NCBI GenBank assembly: GCA_900552755.1
Contig: USAY01000013.1
Coordinates: 1-25,599 of the forward strand
Reading direction: 5' to 3'
DNA from: an uncultured Collinsella sp.
GTDB lineage: Bacteria; Actinomycetota; Coriobacteriia; Coriobacteriales; Coriobacteriaceae
Length of the DNA stretch: 25,599 nt
The notes below the pieces were generated by a model. That model was not told where the DNA came from. It saw only the letters and a program-made list of their open reading frames with translations, and ran no database searches. Each line of letters begins with the position of its first letter. Positions within the stretch are counted from its first letter, which is position 1. Shown in pieces: positions 17,539 through 23,901 of the stretch. Position numbers and translations under genes: made by a program.

Positions 17539-19830
17539 TTACGCATCCTTGGCAGACGGCTTAACAGAAGCAGACTTGGCCTTGGTAGCGGCTTTTTTGG
17601 CAGCCGGCTTCTTGGCCGCGGTAGCCTTAGCAGCGGGCTTTGCGGCAGCCTTAGCCTTGGCCTTGGTCTTGGCAGCGGGCTTCGTGGCCTTCGCCTTGGC
17701 CGGAGCCTTCTTGGCAGCCGCAGGCTTGGGCTTCACCGAGGACGTGCGCTTCTTGGGCGCAGCCTTGGGAGCCTCGACCACGGGCGGCTTGTAGCTGCTG
17801 GGACCGCGGCGCTTAAGCACCACGCCAGCCAGGCCGGGCACCTTGATCTCGATGGAGTCCATCTGCCCGTTCCAGGGATAGGGCTCGCTCGAGCAGGTGT
17901 AGGGCTCCTCGCCGGCATAGCCGCTGCCCCCAAACTCGGGACGGTCGGAGTCAAAGATGACCTTCCAGTCACCCTCGCGCGGCACGCCCACACGGAAGCT
18001 CTCGTAGCTCGCCGGGTCAAAGTTGATCAGGATCACCAAGTCGTCGTCAATGTCCTCGCCCTGGCGCACAAAGCTCACGATGGACTGCTTGGAATTGTCC
18101 GCATCGATCCAGGTAAAGCCGTCGTCGGTGTAGCCGCGCTCGTACAGGGCGGGCTCGGCGGTGTATAGGTGGTTGAGCGCCTTGATAAACGCCTGATGAT
18201 GCCTGTGAGTCTCGTACTCCTCGGTCAGGAACCACTGGATGGACTCGTAGTAGCGCCACTCGATAAATTGGCCGATCTCGTTGCCCATAAAGTTGAGCTT
18301 GGCACCGGGATGCGTCATCTGGTAGAAGGCCAGCGTGCGCAGGCCGGCAAACTGGCGCCACCAGTCGCCCGGCATGCGGCCGATCAGCGAGCACTTGCCG
18401 TGTACGACCTCGTCGTGGCTCAGCGGGCAGATAAAGTTCTCGGTAAAGGCGTACATAATGGAGAACGTGAGCAGCCCGTGGTTACCGGGGCGCCACGGAA
18501 AATCGGTCTGCATGTAGTGCAGGGTGTCGTTCATCCAGCCCATGTCCCACTTGTAGTGGAAGCCCAGGCCGCCGTCCTGCGGCGGATAGGTCACGAGCGG
18601 CCACGCGGTGGACTCCTCGGCCATCATCATCACGTCGGGGTAGTGCGCCTCCACGGCACAGTTGACCTGACGGATAAACGCGCTGGCGTCCAGATCCTCC
18701 TCGGTACCGTACTTGTTGAACTTCTTTTGTCCCGGATCGTCGATGCCAAAGTTGAGGTACAGCATGCTGGACACGCCGTCCATGCGAATGCCGTCCACGT
18801 GGAAGTTCTCGAGCCAGTACAGCACGTTGGAGACCAGGAAGGAGCGGACCTCGCCGCGGGCGAAGTCAAACTTGTGCGTGCCCCAGTTGGGGTGAATCTC
18901 GTGCTCAAACAGCATGTGGCCGTTAAAGGTGGCAAGGCCGTGGGAGTCGGCGCAAAAACCGCCGGGCACCCAGTCCATGATCACACCGATGCCCGCCTCG
19001 TGGCACGCATCGATAAAGTGCATGAGCTGCTGCGGGTTGCCGTAACGCGACGTGGCGGCGTAATAGCCGGTCGTCTGGTAGCCCCAGGAGCCATCGAAGG
19101 GATGCTCCATAAGCGGCATGACCTCGATATGCGTGTAGCCCATGTCGCGCACGTAGTCGACGAGCTCGACCGACAGGTCGTCGTAGGTGTAGAACTCGCC
19201 GCGCTGCGCGGGGAAGGGATCCATGGGGCCGGGGTAGTTGCCGTACTCGTCCGGCTCGCCCTGCGGCGCGTCGCCGTGGCGCTTCCACGAGCCAATATGC
19301 ACCTCGTAGATGTTAAGGGGCTGCGACATGTGGTTATGGCTGGCGCGGCGCTTGAGCCATACGGCATCGTTCCACTTGTAGCCATCGAGGGTCCACAGCA
19401 CGCTCGCCGTTCCCGGAGGGAATTCGGCCTTAAAGGCATACGGATCGGCCTTGTAGAGCTTTTCGCCCTCGTTGGTCTCGATGAGGTACTTATAGAGCTG
19501 ACCCTGCTCGGCGCCAGGAATAAAGCCTTCCCAAATAGCACTCGTATGCATGGGCACCAGCGGGTTGGCTTGCTCATCCCAGTCGTTAAATTCGCCAATG
19601 ACATGGACGCTCTTTACATCGGGTGCCCAAACGCAAAAGCGCCAGCCGCGCGTACGGTTCTGCGTGTCGGGGTGCGCGCCCATCTTTTCCCAGCTGCGCT
19701 CCCACGTACCGATGCCAAATAGGTAGACATCATCCTTGGTGAGCTCCGGTGCGTGCGGGGCGGCTTTGCGGGTAGCAGGCTTTTTGGTTGCTGGCTTTAG
19801 CTTTGTATCGCTCACGTTTGATCCCATCAT
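17539..19830 (-). CDS. glgB: 1,4-alpha-glucan branching enzyme with Lys/Ala-rich tail
   Basis: A 763-residue GH13 branching enzyme that forms alpha-1,6 branches in glycogen. A Lys-rich N-terminus (residues 8-25) precedes a CBM48-like domain (about 55-155) and the catalytic barrel. The motifs are YEVHIGSW (175-182), DGIRMD with nucleophile Asp351, AEEST (404-408) with the acid/base glutamate, and LSHDEVVHGK with Asp473. Region I reads DWVPGGF (286-292) where the family normally has DWVPGHF, so a conserved histidine is glycine. After about residue 675 the protein is a Lys/Ala/Pro-rich tail of 85-90 residues. The start is uncertain: the ATG at 19830 is the first in frame; a GTG at 19815, with GGGA six bases upstream, is a good alternative. 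It is the first gene of the operon. Confidence 0.92.
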   Translation of the reverse strand: MMGSNVSDTKLKPATKKPATRKAAPHAPELTKDDVYLFGIGTWERSWEKMGAHPDTQNRTRGWRFCVWAPDVKSVHVIGEFNDWDEQANPLVPMHTSAIWEGFIPGAEQGQLYKYLIETNEGEKLYKADPYAFKAEFPPGTASVLWTLDGYKWNDAVWLKRRASHNHMSQPLNIYEVHIGSWKRHGDAPQGEPDEYGNYPGPMDPFPAQRGEFYTYDDLSVELVDYVRDMGYTHIEVMPLMEHPFDGSWGYQTTGYYAATSRYGNPQQLMHFIDACHEAGIGVIMDWVPGGFCADSHGLATFNGHMLFEHEIHPNWGTHKFDFARGEVRSFLVSNVLYWLENFHVDGIRMDGVSSMLYLNFGIDDPGQKKFNKYGTEEDLDASAFIRQVNCAVEAHYPDVMMMAEESTAWPLVTYPPQDGGLGFHYKWDMGWMNDTLHYMQTDFPWRPGNHGLLTFSIMYAFTENFICPLSHDEVVHGKCSLIGRMPGDWWRQFAGLRTLAFYQMTHPGAKLNFMGNEIGQFIEWRYYESIQWFLTEEYETHRHHQAFIKALNHLYTAEPALYERGYTDDGFTWIDADNSKQSIVSFVRQGEDIDDDLVILINFDPASYESFRVGVPREGDWKVIFDSDRPEFGGSGYAGEEPYTCSSEPYPWNGQMDSIEIKVPGLAGVVLKRRGPSSYKPPVVEAPKAAPKKRTSSVKPKPAAAKKAPAKAKATKPAAKTKAKAKAAAKPAAKATAAKKPAAKKAATKAKSASVKPSAKDA
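17542..17805 (-). repeat. Low-complexity region coding the GlgB tail
   Basis: About 264 bases encode the Ala/Lys-rich C-terminus of GlgB, with repeated PAAK, KAKAK and KKPAAKK units. It resembles the GlgA tail in composition but has more Pro and Ala and less Thr. It ends the gene directly at the stop. Confidence 0.75.
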
Positions 19831-19881
19831 GACGCGGCAGCGTGTTGCCTTGGTGACTAGATGCGAAAGGTCCAAGGCTGC

Positions 19882-19941
19882 ACGAATCGAAGGGACGGCG
19901 ATAGTTCTATGATTCGTTCCACCTCGCGTGCTCGGTGGAAC
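19882..19941 (-). promoter_or_regulatory. Leader hairpins upstream of glgB
   Basis: GTTCCACC (19916-19923) and GGTGGAAC (19934-19941) form a perfect 8-bp stem. ACGAATC (19882-19888) and GATTCGT (19911-19917) form a second 7-bp stem that shares bases 19916-19917, so the two are mutually exclusive at their edges. Both would be in the glgB 5' untranslated region, 50-110 bases before the start. A regulatory role is inferred. Confidence 0.4.
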
Positions 19942-20026
19942 TTTCGGCACAAACTACGATAACACCTGTGCGTTAGTTTTATGGACGAAAGCGGATTTGC
20001 GGGGGCGTTTAATCGGTAAGCGACAT

Positions 20027-20139
20027 GTTTATACCACTGGCAGAATTGCCGTGGTAAAACCCTTGACAGTTTTATCAATTAGGGTTTCAAAACTGATAGG
20101 CTTACGTTTGGTAAAACGTTTTTAGCAGGTTGTTTACCA
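20027..20139. promoter_or_regulatory. Divergent glgB / HAD promoter region with TGGTAAAAC repeats
   Basis: The 331 bases between the glgB start and the HAD gene hold no gene. They contain TGGTAAAAC at 20052-20060 and 20109-20117, inverted GTTTACCA at 20132-20139, and a related GTTTATACCA at 20027-20036. ACGTTT-GGTA-AAACGT (20104-20119) is an exact dyad overlapping AAAACGTTTT (20113-20122). TTGACA (20063-20068) is a perfect -35 hexamer, but no good -10 stands 17 bases downstream. CAGTTTT...AAAACTG (20068-20094) adds another dyad. The motif recurs upstream of the GH13-GH77 gene. Confidence 0.55.
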
Positions 20140-20161
20140 TTTGACATCGAAAGGCTCGTTT

Positions 20162-20851
20162 ATGAACCACATCGCTGCTCCAAGTGTTGCTTTTATTTTC
20201 GATTGCGACGGAACGCTGGTTAATAGCTCCCCCGTCTGGGGCCATGCGCAGACCGAGTTATTGCGCCGTCATGGCATTGATGTAACGGTCGACGATTTTG
20301 CCCAGTTTGAGCATCTTTCGCTGGAGGACGAGTGCCGGGCCTACCACGATACGTGGAGCATTGGCGCGAATGGTGAGGAGCTGTATCGCGAACTGAGCGA
20401 CATTTTGATGGAGGGGTACTCCAAGGTGCCGCCGCGCGAGGGGCTCCTGGCGTTTCTGGAGCAGGCGAAGGCTGCGGGCATTGCCATGTGCGTTGCCACG
20501 TCCACGCCGGCCGAACTGGTGCAGTCTGCCCTTGCGGGTGCGGGCCTTGATCGCTATTTGGAGTTTATTACCACGACGGGCGAGGCGGGACGCTCCAAGC
20601 AGTTCCCCGATGTGTACGAGCTGGCGTTGCGTCGCCTGGAAGAGCGCCACGGCCACAAGTTTGAGCGTGCATGGGTGTTTGAGGACGCCGTCTTTGGACT
20701 TAAGAGCTCTGGCACCGCCGGCTTTAAGCGTGTGGGCATCTATGACCCGCATGGCCGCATGAAGCGCGACGACGTACGCGCCAACTGCGATATCTTTATC
20801 GACAGCTACGAGGAGCTGGATCTGGCCCGCGTTCTTTCGTTTGAGGGATAG
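20162..20851 (+). CDS. HAD-superfamily phosphatase / phosphoglucomutase-like hydrolase
   Basis: A 229-residue haloacid dehalogenase-type enzyme of the beta-phosphoglucomutase/GS1-like subgroup. Motif I is FDCDGT with Asp14 (nucleophile) and Asp16. A helical cap spans about 20-85. Motif II is VATSTPAE (111-118), motif III Lys146 in GRSKQFPD, and motif IV VFEDAVFGLKSS with Glu174/Asp175. The substrate cannot be read from sequence; a sugar phosphate is plausible given the adjacent glycogen operon. GAAAGG (20149-20154) lies seven bases before the ATG at 20162; an upstream in-frame TTG (20141) has no such site. It is divergent from glgB and shares its regulatory region. The thiamine pyrophosphokinase gene follows after nine bases. 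Confidence 0.82.
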   Translation: MNHIAAPSVAFIFDCDGTLVNSSPVWGHAQTELLRRHGIDVTVDDFAQFEHLSLEDECRAYHDTWSIGANGEELYRELSDILMEGYSKVPPREGLLAFLEQAKAAGIAMCVATSTPAELVQSALAGAGLDRYLEFITTTGEAGRSKQFPDVYELALRRLEERHGHKFERAWVFEDAVFGLKSSGTAGFKRVGIYDPHGRMKRDDVRANCDIFIDSYEELDLARVLSFEG

Positions 20852-20860
20852 GCGAGGGCT

Positions 20861-21541
20861 GTGGCTTGCAAAGTACTTGTAGTCTGCGGCTCGCCCGTGG
20901 TGGCGAGCGCTGATCTGTTGCGTAGGCTAGCGGGGGAGTGCGATTACGTTGTCGCCGTGGACCGTGGACTCGACGCGCTACTGAGTGCCGGCCTGGGCTG
21001 CGACGTGTATGTGGGGGATGCCGACACGGTGAGTGATGCGGGTCGTGCGTTGGTCGATGCCGCCACCGATTTTGAAGTTGAGCGCCACGACCCCTACAAG
21101 GACTATACCGATCTGGCGCTGGCGCTCGATTCCGTCCGCCGTCGCTGGCCGGGTGCCGAAGTGGTTGCGACCTGCGCCACTGGCGGCCGTCCTGATATGG
21201 CGCTATCCGTACTGGGGCTGCTCGCGGGTTACGAGGATGCCCCTGTCTGGATTGTCGAGGACAAGGTGGTCGCTCGCTTCCTTCACGCAGGCGAATCCTG
21301 GATCATCGAAGGTGCCGAGGGCCAGACGTTCTCCATCATCGCCATAGCCCCCAACACCGAGGTAAGCGAACACGGCTTGGAGTGGGAACTAGATCACGCT
21401 TCGTTAGTTCTACTAGCCGACGCGGGCATCTCTAACGTCGTCAGGTCAACAGCCACGATCCAAGTCCATCAAGGCGTCGCAATCGGTTATTTGCTGCATC
21501 AGGGTTTTATCGGGACGGCGGATAAAAATAATCGCTCGTAG
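20861..21541 (+). CDS. Thiamine pyrophosphokinase
   Basis: A 226-residue enzyme expected to convert thiamine and ATP into thiamine diphosphate. Family motifs are DRGLDALL (34-41), VGDADTVSD (51-59, for the usual GD-DS), KDYTDLALAL (80-89), GGRPDM (108-113, where GGR-DH is usual) and AGISNVV (188-194) in the C-terminal substrate-binding domain. The start is GTG at 20861, nine bases after the preceding stop, with GAGGG overlapping close by. The last eight or so codons and the stop are made by the left arm and loop of an inverted repeat (21512-21564), so the C-terminus TADKNNRS may be a recent replacement. Probably cotranscribed with the HAD gene. Confidence 0.85.
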   Translation: MACKVLVVCGSPVVASADLLRRLAGECDYVVAVDRGLDALLSAGLGCDVYVGDADTVSDAGRALVDAATDFEVERHDPYKDYTDLALALDSVRRRWPGAEVVATCATGGRPDMALSVLGLLAGYEDAPVWIVEDKVVARFLHAGESWIIEGAEGQTFSIIAIAPNTEVSEHGLEWELDHASLVLLADAGISNVVRSTATIQVHQGVAIGYLLHQGFIGTADKNNRS

Positions 21542-21564
21542 AGTGATTATTTTTGCCCCGTCCC
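21512..21564. repeat. Inverted repeat overlapping the end of the thiamine pyrophosphokinase gene
   Basis: The left arm (GGGACGG...ATAAAAATAATCGCTC, 21512-21537) pairs with the right arm (GAGTGATTATTTTTGCCCCGTCCC, 21541-21564), with a small internal loop and one mismatch. The loop carries the stop codon. It shares AAAATAATCA and GGGAC ends with the element before priA, and CCTGGGACGGGGC with the element after def. It could act as a transcription end before the tRNA. Confidence 0.75.
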
Positions 21565-21605
21565 AGGAAAACCCGTAAGGCGGAAAATCAATCCAAAATT
21601 CCCCC

Positions 21606-21634
21606 TTGCATCCCCGTAAACATTCCCCTATAGT
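21606..21634 (+). promoter_or_regulatory. Promoter of tRNA-Ala
   Basis: TTGCAT (21606-21611) and TATAGT (21629-21634) are separated by exactly 17 bases, close to the sigma-70 consensus. The predicted start, near 21641, is a few bases before the mature tRNA. Confidence 0.8.
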
Positions 21635-21647
21635 ACTACCTCGTCAC

Positions 21648-21723
21648 GGGGGCGTAGCTCAGCTGGGAGAGCGCTTGACTGGCAGTCAAGAGGTCAGGGG
21701 TTCGATCCCCCTCGTCTCCACCA
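21648..21723 (+). tRNA. tRNA-Ala, anticodon GGC
   Basis: All four arms fold. Acceptor GGGGGCG (21648-21654) pairs with CGTCTCC (21713-21719), with two G-U pairs. D-arm stem GCTC/GAGC. Anticodon stem CTTGA/TCAAG around CTGGCAG, giving GGC, which reads GCC alanine codons. T-arm AGGGG-TTCGATC-CCCCT. The discriminator A and an encoded CCA (21721-21723) are present. It stands alone with its own promoter and terminator. Confidence 0.95.
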
Positions 21724-21734
21724 TCGTGAATGCA

Positions 21735-21764
21735 AAGGTCTTCGGAATCCCGAAGACCTTTTTT
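21735..21764 (+). terminator. Rho-independent terminator of tRNA-Ala
   Basis: AAGGTCTTCGG (21735-21745) and CCGAAGACCTT (21750-21760) form a perfect 11-bp stem with a four-base loop and run into six T residues (21759-21764). Confidence 0.93.
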
Positions 21765-22032
21765 CATGCCAAAATACCTTGCGCCACAAATCTAATCCAT
21801 GCCAACAAAAAGTTGCACAATTTATTTCCCATGTCTGTACATAGTTTGTTAGCCAAGCGCGATTATCAGTGCTCTTCGCCGTTCCATTTGGGCTTCAGGA
21901 ACGTCTCTAATCACCGCTTGCAGCCCAATAACCTGCATCAATGTGAACAACATCCCAAAACAACCCCATTGAACACGCTAAATTGACGAAATGTTGTCCG
22001 CCATTAGCCAAATCAGTTTTGCTACCAGCTTG

Positions 22033-22041
22033 TGCTAGGAT
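22033..22041 (+). promoter_or_regulatory. Candidate extended -10 promoter for the polysaccharide locus
   Basis: TGC-TAGGAT (22033-22041) fits an extended -10 (TGn-TATAAT type). The -35 region (around 22013-22019, TCAGTTT) is poor. If used, the leader before loaP is about 450 bases long. Confidence 0.35.
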
Positions 22042-22240
22042 ACTTAACGTTACATGAGTTCAACTGTGCTCGCTGCTCCAGCAAGTCGCAAAGCGCAGGG
22101 TCGATCAGCATCCGGCCGTAACGGCGGTGCCAGAAACACCACGAGCTCCAATAAAGAAGTCATGCGGCTCTTTAAATTTGAGTTGATTTATTTATGAGAT
22201 GCAAATTCTAGTAGTTCGTATGCCAATACGTAGCAGTCTT

Positions 22241-22300
22241 CAGCTGTTTGCGTGCGGTCCAGTTTTGTACCCGCTTGACTGGCTCGCACGCAGCCAGCTG
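22241..22300 (+). promoter_or_regulatory. Long-range dyad in the loaP leader
   Basis: CAGCTG-TTT-GCGTGCG (22241-22256) is complementary to CGCACGC-AGC-CAGCTG (22285-22300) except for the three central bases. Within the span, CTGGCT (22279-22284) and AGCCAG (22292-22297) form a competing short hairpin. The two folds share bases in the right arm and cannot coexist fully, as in an RNA switch. TGCGTGCGGTC (22249-22259) is repeated exactly at 23046-23056, just after loaP. Confidence 0.45.
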
Positions 22301-22396
22301 GGGATGCGGTTATTTTGCGATACACGTCCGCGTCTCTAGCAACTGCATTTGTACATACCGTTCACGGTGGGGCAGAGCCACGTGCTTGTCTGACTG

Positions 22397-22469
22397 GGCT
22401 CAGGGTTTGAATATGGAGCGCCTTCGCGCACAAGCGCCCTGGCGAAGCCATACCCAAACCCCGTGAGCC
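22397..22469 (+). promoter_or_regulatory. Large leader hairpin just upstream of loaP
   Basis: Successive helices stack around one axis. GGCTCA (22397-22402) pairs with TGAGCC (22464-22469), GGGTTT (22403-22408) with AAACCC (22456-22461), TATGG (22412-22416) with CCATA (22448-22452), and CTTCGC (22422-22427) with GCGAAG (22442-22447). That is 23 pairs separated by small bulges. It ends 29 bases before the loaP start. LoaP proteins act through an RNA hairpin in the leader of their target operon, so this is a candidate recognition element. Confidence 0.55.
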
Positions 22470-22498
22470 ACACGTAAGACAGCAAGGGGGTGGTGCTC

Positions 22499-23044
22499 GT
22501 GTGGTATGTGATCCAAGTCATTAACGGTCGCGAAGACGTAATGCGCGAGCGCATTGAGCGCATGGTGCCGGTTGGTGCCATGCAAGAGCTCTTTTATCCC
22601 CAATATCAAACCGAGATCAAGGTACACGGCGAATGGGTCAAGACGACCAAGCCGCTCTTTCCCGGTTATCTCATCTGCGATACGGCAGACCCTCAAACTG
22701 TGCAACAGTATCTGCTACGCATGGACGACTTTGCCCGGGTGCTTTCCCAGGACGGTCAGTTTGTGTCGCTGGCAAAAGAAGAGGTCCAGCTTATTGGCGG
22801 CTTTACGCATAGGGGAGACCGCGTAGTGCCCATGAGCGAGGCCCTAAAAGACGGTGACCAGGTCGTAGTTACGGCAGGTCCGCTGCTGGGCCACGAAGGC
22901 CTTATCAAAACAATTAACAGACGCAAGAGCACTGCTTATTTGGAGCTCGACCTGTGCGGTCGACGCGTAACCACCCGCGTTGGCCTCGCGGTGCTTTCCA
23001 ACGAGCAGCGTGTGATGCGCAACCTTAAAAAGGCGATCGCCTAG
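22499..23044 (+). CDS. loaP: NusG-family specialised antitermination factor, LoaP-type
   Basis: A 181-residue NusG paralogue. The N-terminal NGN domain starts WYVIQVINGRED and includes KPLFPGYLIC (51-60). A linker leads to a KOW domain (about 116-166, DGDQVVVTAGPLLGHEG). Placement at the head of a polysaccharide locus fits LoaP, which loads on RNA polymerase and lets it read through terminators in long operons. Housekeeping NusG would normally sit beside secE and rplK, which are absent. Several in-frame GTGs exist (22490, 22493, 22499); AAGGGGG (22484-22490) is spaced eight bases from 22499, giving a start at WYV as in relatives. The call is LoaP rather than RfaH by resemblance to Gram-positive proteins; this is an inference. 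Confidence 0.8.
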   Translation: MWYVIQVINGREDVMRERIERMVPVGAMQELFYPQYQTEIKVHGEWVKTTKPLFPGYLICDTADPQTVQQYLLRMDDFARVLSQDGQFVSLAKEEVQLIGGFTHRGDRVVPMSEALKDGDQVVVTAGPLLGHEGLIKTINRRKSTAYLELDLCGRRVTTRVGLAVLSNEQRVMRNLKKAIA

Positions 23045-23090
23045 CTGCGTGCGGTCGCTACGCAGAACAGGGAGTATCCCCGACCCGGGG
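23045..23090 (+). other. Two hairpins between loaP and the first sugar transferase
   Basis: CTGCGT (23045-23050) with ACGCAG (23060-23065), and CCCCG (23078-23082) with CGGGG (23086-23090), lie in the 51-base gap. AGGCGATCGCCT (23031-23042), a perfect palindrome, immediately precedes them at the end of loaP. The first hairpin contains TGCGTGCGGTC, also found in the leader. No T-run is seen. Confidence 0.45.
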
Positions 23091-23095
23091 ACGAA

Positions 23096-23860
23096 GTGTT
23101 GGAAGAGAACGTGTTGGATAAACCTCAATATGCAAAGGATGCGCCCGCGGGGGCAGCGCTCATCGCTCAGGCCATGGACCGGCGTGAAGGCGTTGGTCGC
23201 TACAAGGCCATGCAATCCATCATGGACTGGGACCGCTCGCGCCTGGCCTACAGGGCCGTCAAGCGCACATTCGACATCGTATTCAGCGGTGCCGCGCTCG
23301 TCGCTATCGCGATCCCCAGTCTGGTGCTCGCGGCGCTCATCCGCCTGGAGAGCGAGGGCAGCCCCTTCTACAGCCAGATCCGCGTGGGCCAGACTCGACC
23401 CGACGGCAGCTTGACTACTTTCCGCATGTGGAAGTTCCGAAGCATGTACAAGGACGCCGACGAGCGCCTCGCCGAGCTCAAGGGGCAGAACGAGATCGCC
23501 GGCGCCATGTTCAAGATGAGGGACGACCCGCGCGTCACCAAGATCGGCAGGTTCATCCGCAAGCACTCCATCGACGAGTTCCCTCAGTTCGTAAACGTGT
23601 TCCTGGGCCAGATGTCCGTCGTGGGCCCGCGCCCGCCGCTGCCCAACGAGGTGGCCGAGTACACCGAGTACGACCTGCAGCGACTGGCCGTGAAGCCCGG
23701 GATCACCGGCTGGTGGCAGGTGACGGACCGCAACGATACCGACTTCGACGGCATGGTGCGACGTGACCTCGAATACATCGCCAAGCGCGGCGTGGCCACC
23801 GACCTGAAGATCGTGGTTCTCACGGTCGTCGAAATGATAACGGGGGGGGGTGCCTGCTAG
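23096..23860 (+). CDS. Undecaprenyl-phosphate sugar phosphotransferase (bacterial sugar transferase family), first copy
   Basis: A 254-residue monotopic phosphoglycosyl transferase, expected to start repeat-unit assembly by moving a sugar phosphate from a UDP-sugar to undecaprenyl phosphate. It has a polar N-terminal extension (1-50), a re-entrant membrane helix (about 58-83), and the catalytic core with KFRSMYKDAD (113-122), DDPRVTKIGRFIRK (143-156), the catalytic pair Asp160-Glu161 in HSIDEFPQ, VVGPRPPLP (175-183) and PGITGWWQVTDRN (201-213). The C-terminus GGGAC is encoded by a run of nine G residues. The start is uncertain: GTG 23096 follows GGGGA, but TTG 23114 with GGAAGAG upstream is possible. 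Confidence 0.88.
   Translation: MLEENVLDKPQYAKDAPAGAALIAQAMDRREGVGRYKAMQSIMDWDRSRLAYRAVKRTFDIVFSGAALVAIAIPSLVLAALIRLESEGSPFYSQIRVGQTRPDGSLTTFRMWKFRSMYKDADERLAELKGQNEIAGAMFKMRDDPRVTKIGRFIRKHSIDEFPQFVNVFLGQMSVVGPRPPLPNEVAEYTEYDLQRLAVKPGITGWWQVTDRNDTDFDGMVRRDLEYIAKRGVATDLKIVVLTVVEMITGGGAC
23842..23850 (+). repeat. G9 homopolymer at the 3' end of the first sugar transferase
   Basis: Nine consecutive G residues lie eight bases before the stop codon. In the current frame the protein ends GGGAC*. Gain of one G would replace the last codons and read to TAG at 23896-23898; loss of one would read to TAG at 23907-23909, across the start of the next gene. Tracts like this are typical slipped-strand sites. 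Confidence 0.8.
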
Positions 23861-23901
23861 AGGCATCTCCCGAGATTTTTCCGATGGCGGGGTGTTAGCC
23901 C

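Larger units (their letters stand above)
21765..22498 (+). other. Gene-free stretch and probable long leader before the polysaccharide locus
   Basis: About 730 bases with no convincing coding region on either strand; short open frames here lack ribosome-binding sites and family resemblance. The first 270 bases are relatively AT-rich and show nothing further. A candidate promoter lies near 22033-22041. After it come about 450 bases containing dyads at 22241-22300 and 22397-22469, which fit a structured untranslated leader for the loaP-type gene. Confidence 0.5.

Noticed and set aside
15024..17564. 846-codon open frame on the plus strand opposite glgP
   Set aside because: It is Val/Leu/Gly-rich with no family resemblance; it is the shadow of a GC-rich gene on the other strand.
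20852..20860. Thiamine (TPP) riboswitch for the pyrophosphokinase
   Set aside because: The gap is only nine bases and no thi-box sequence was seen upstream of the HAD gene.
22248..22466. Small coding frame upstream of loaP
   Set aside because: No ribosome-binding site or homology, and it runs through the leader hairpins.
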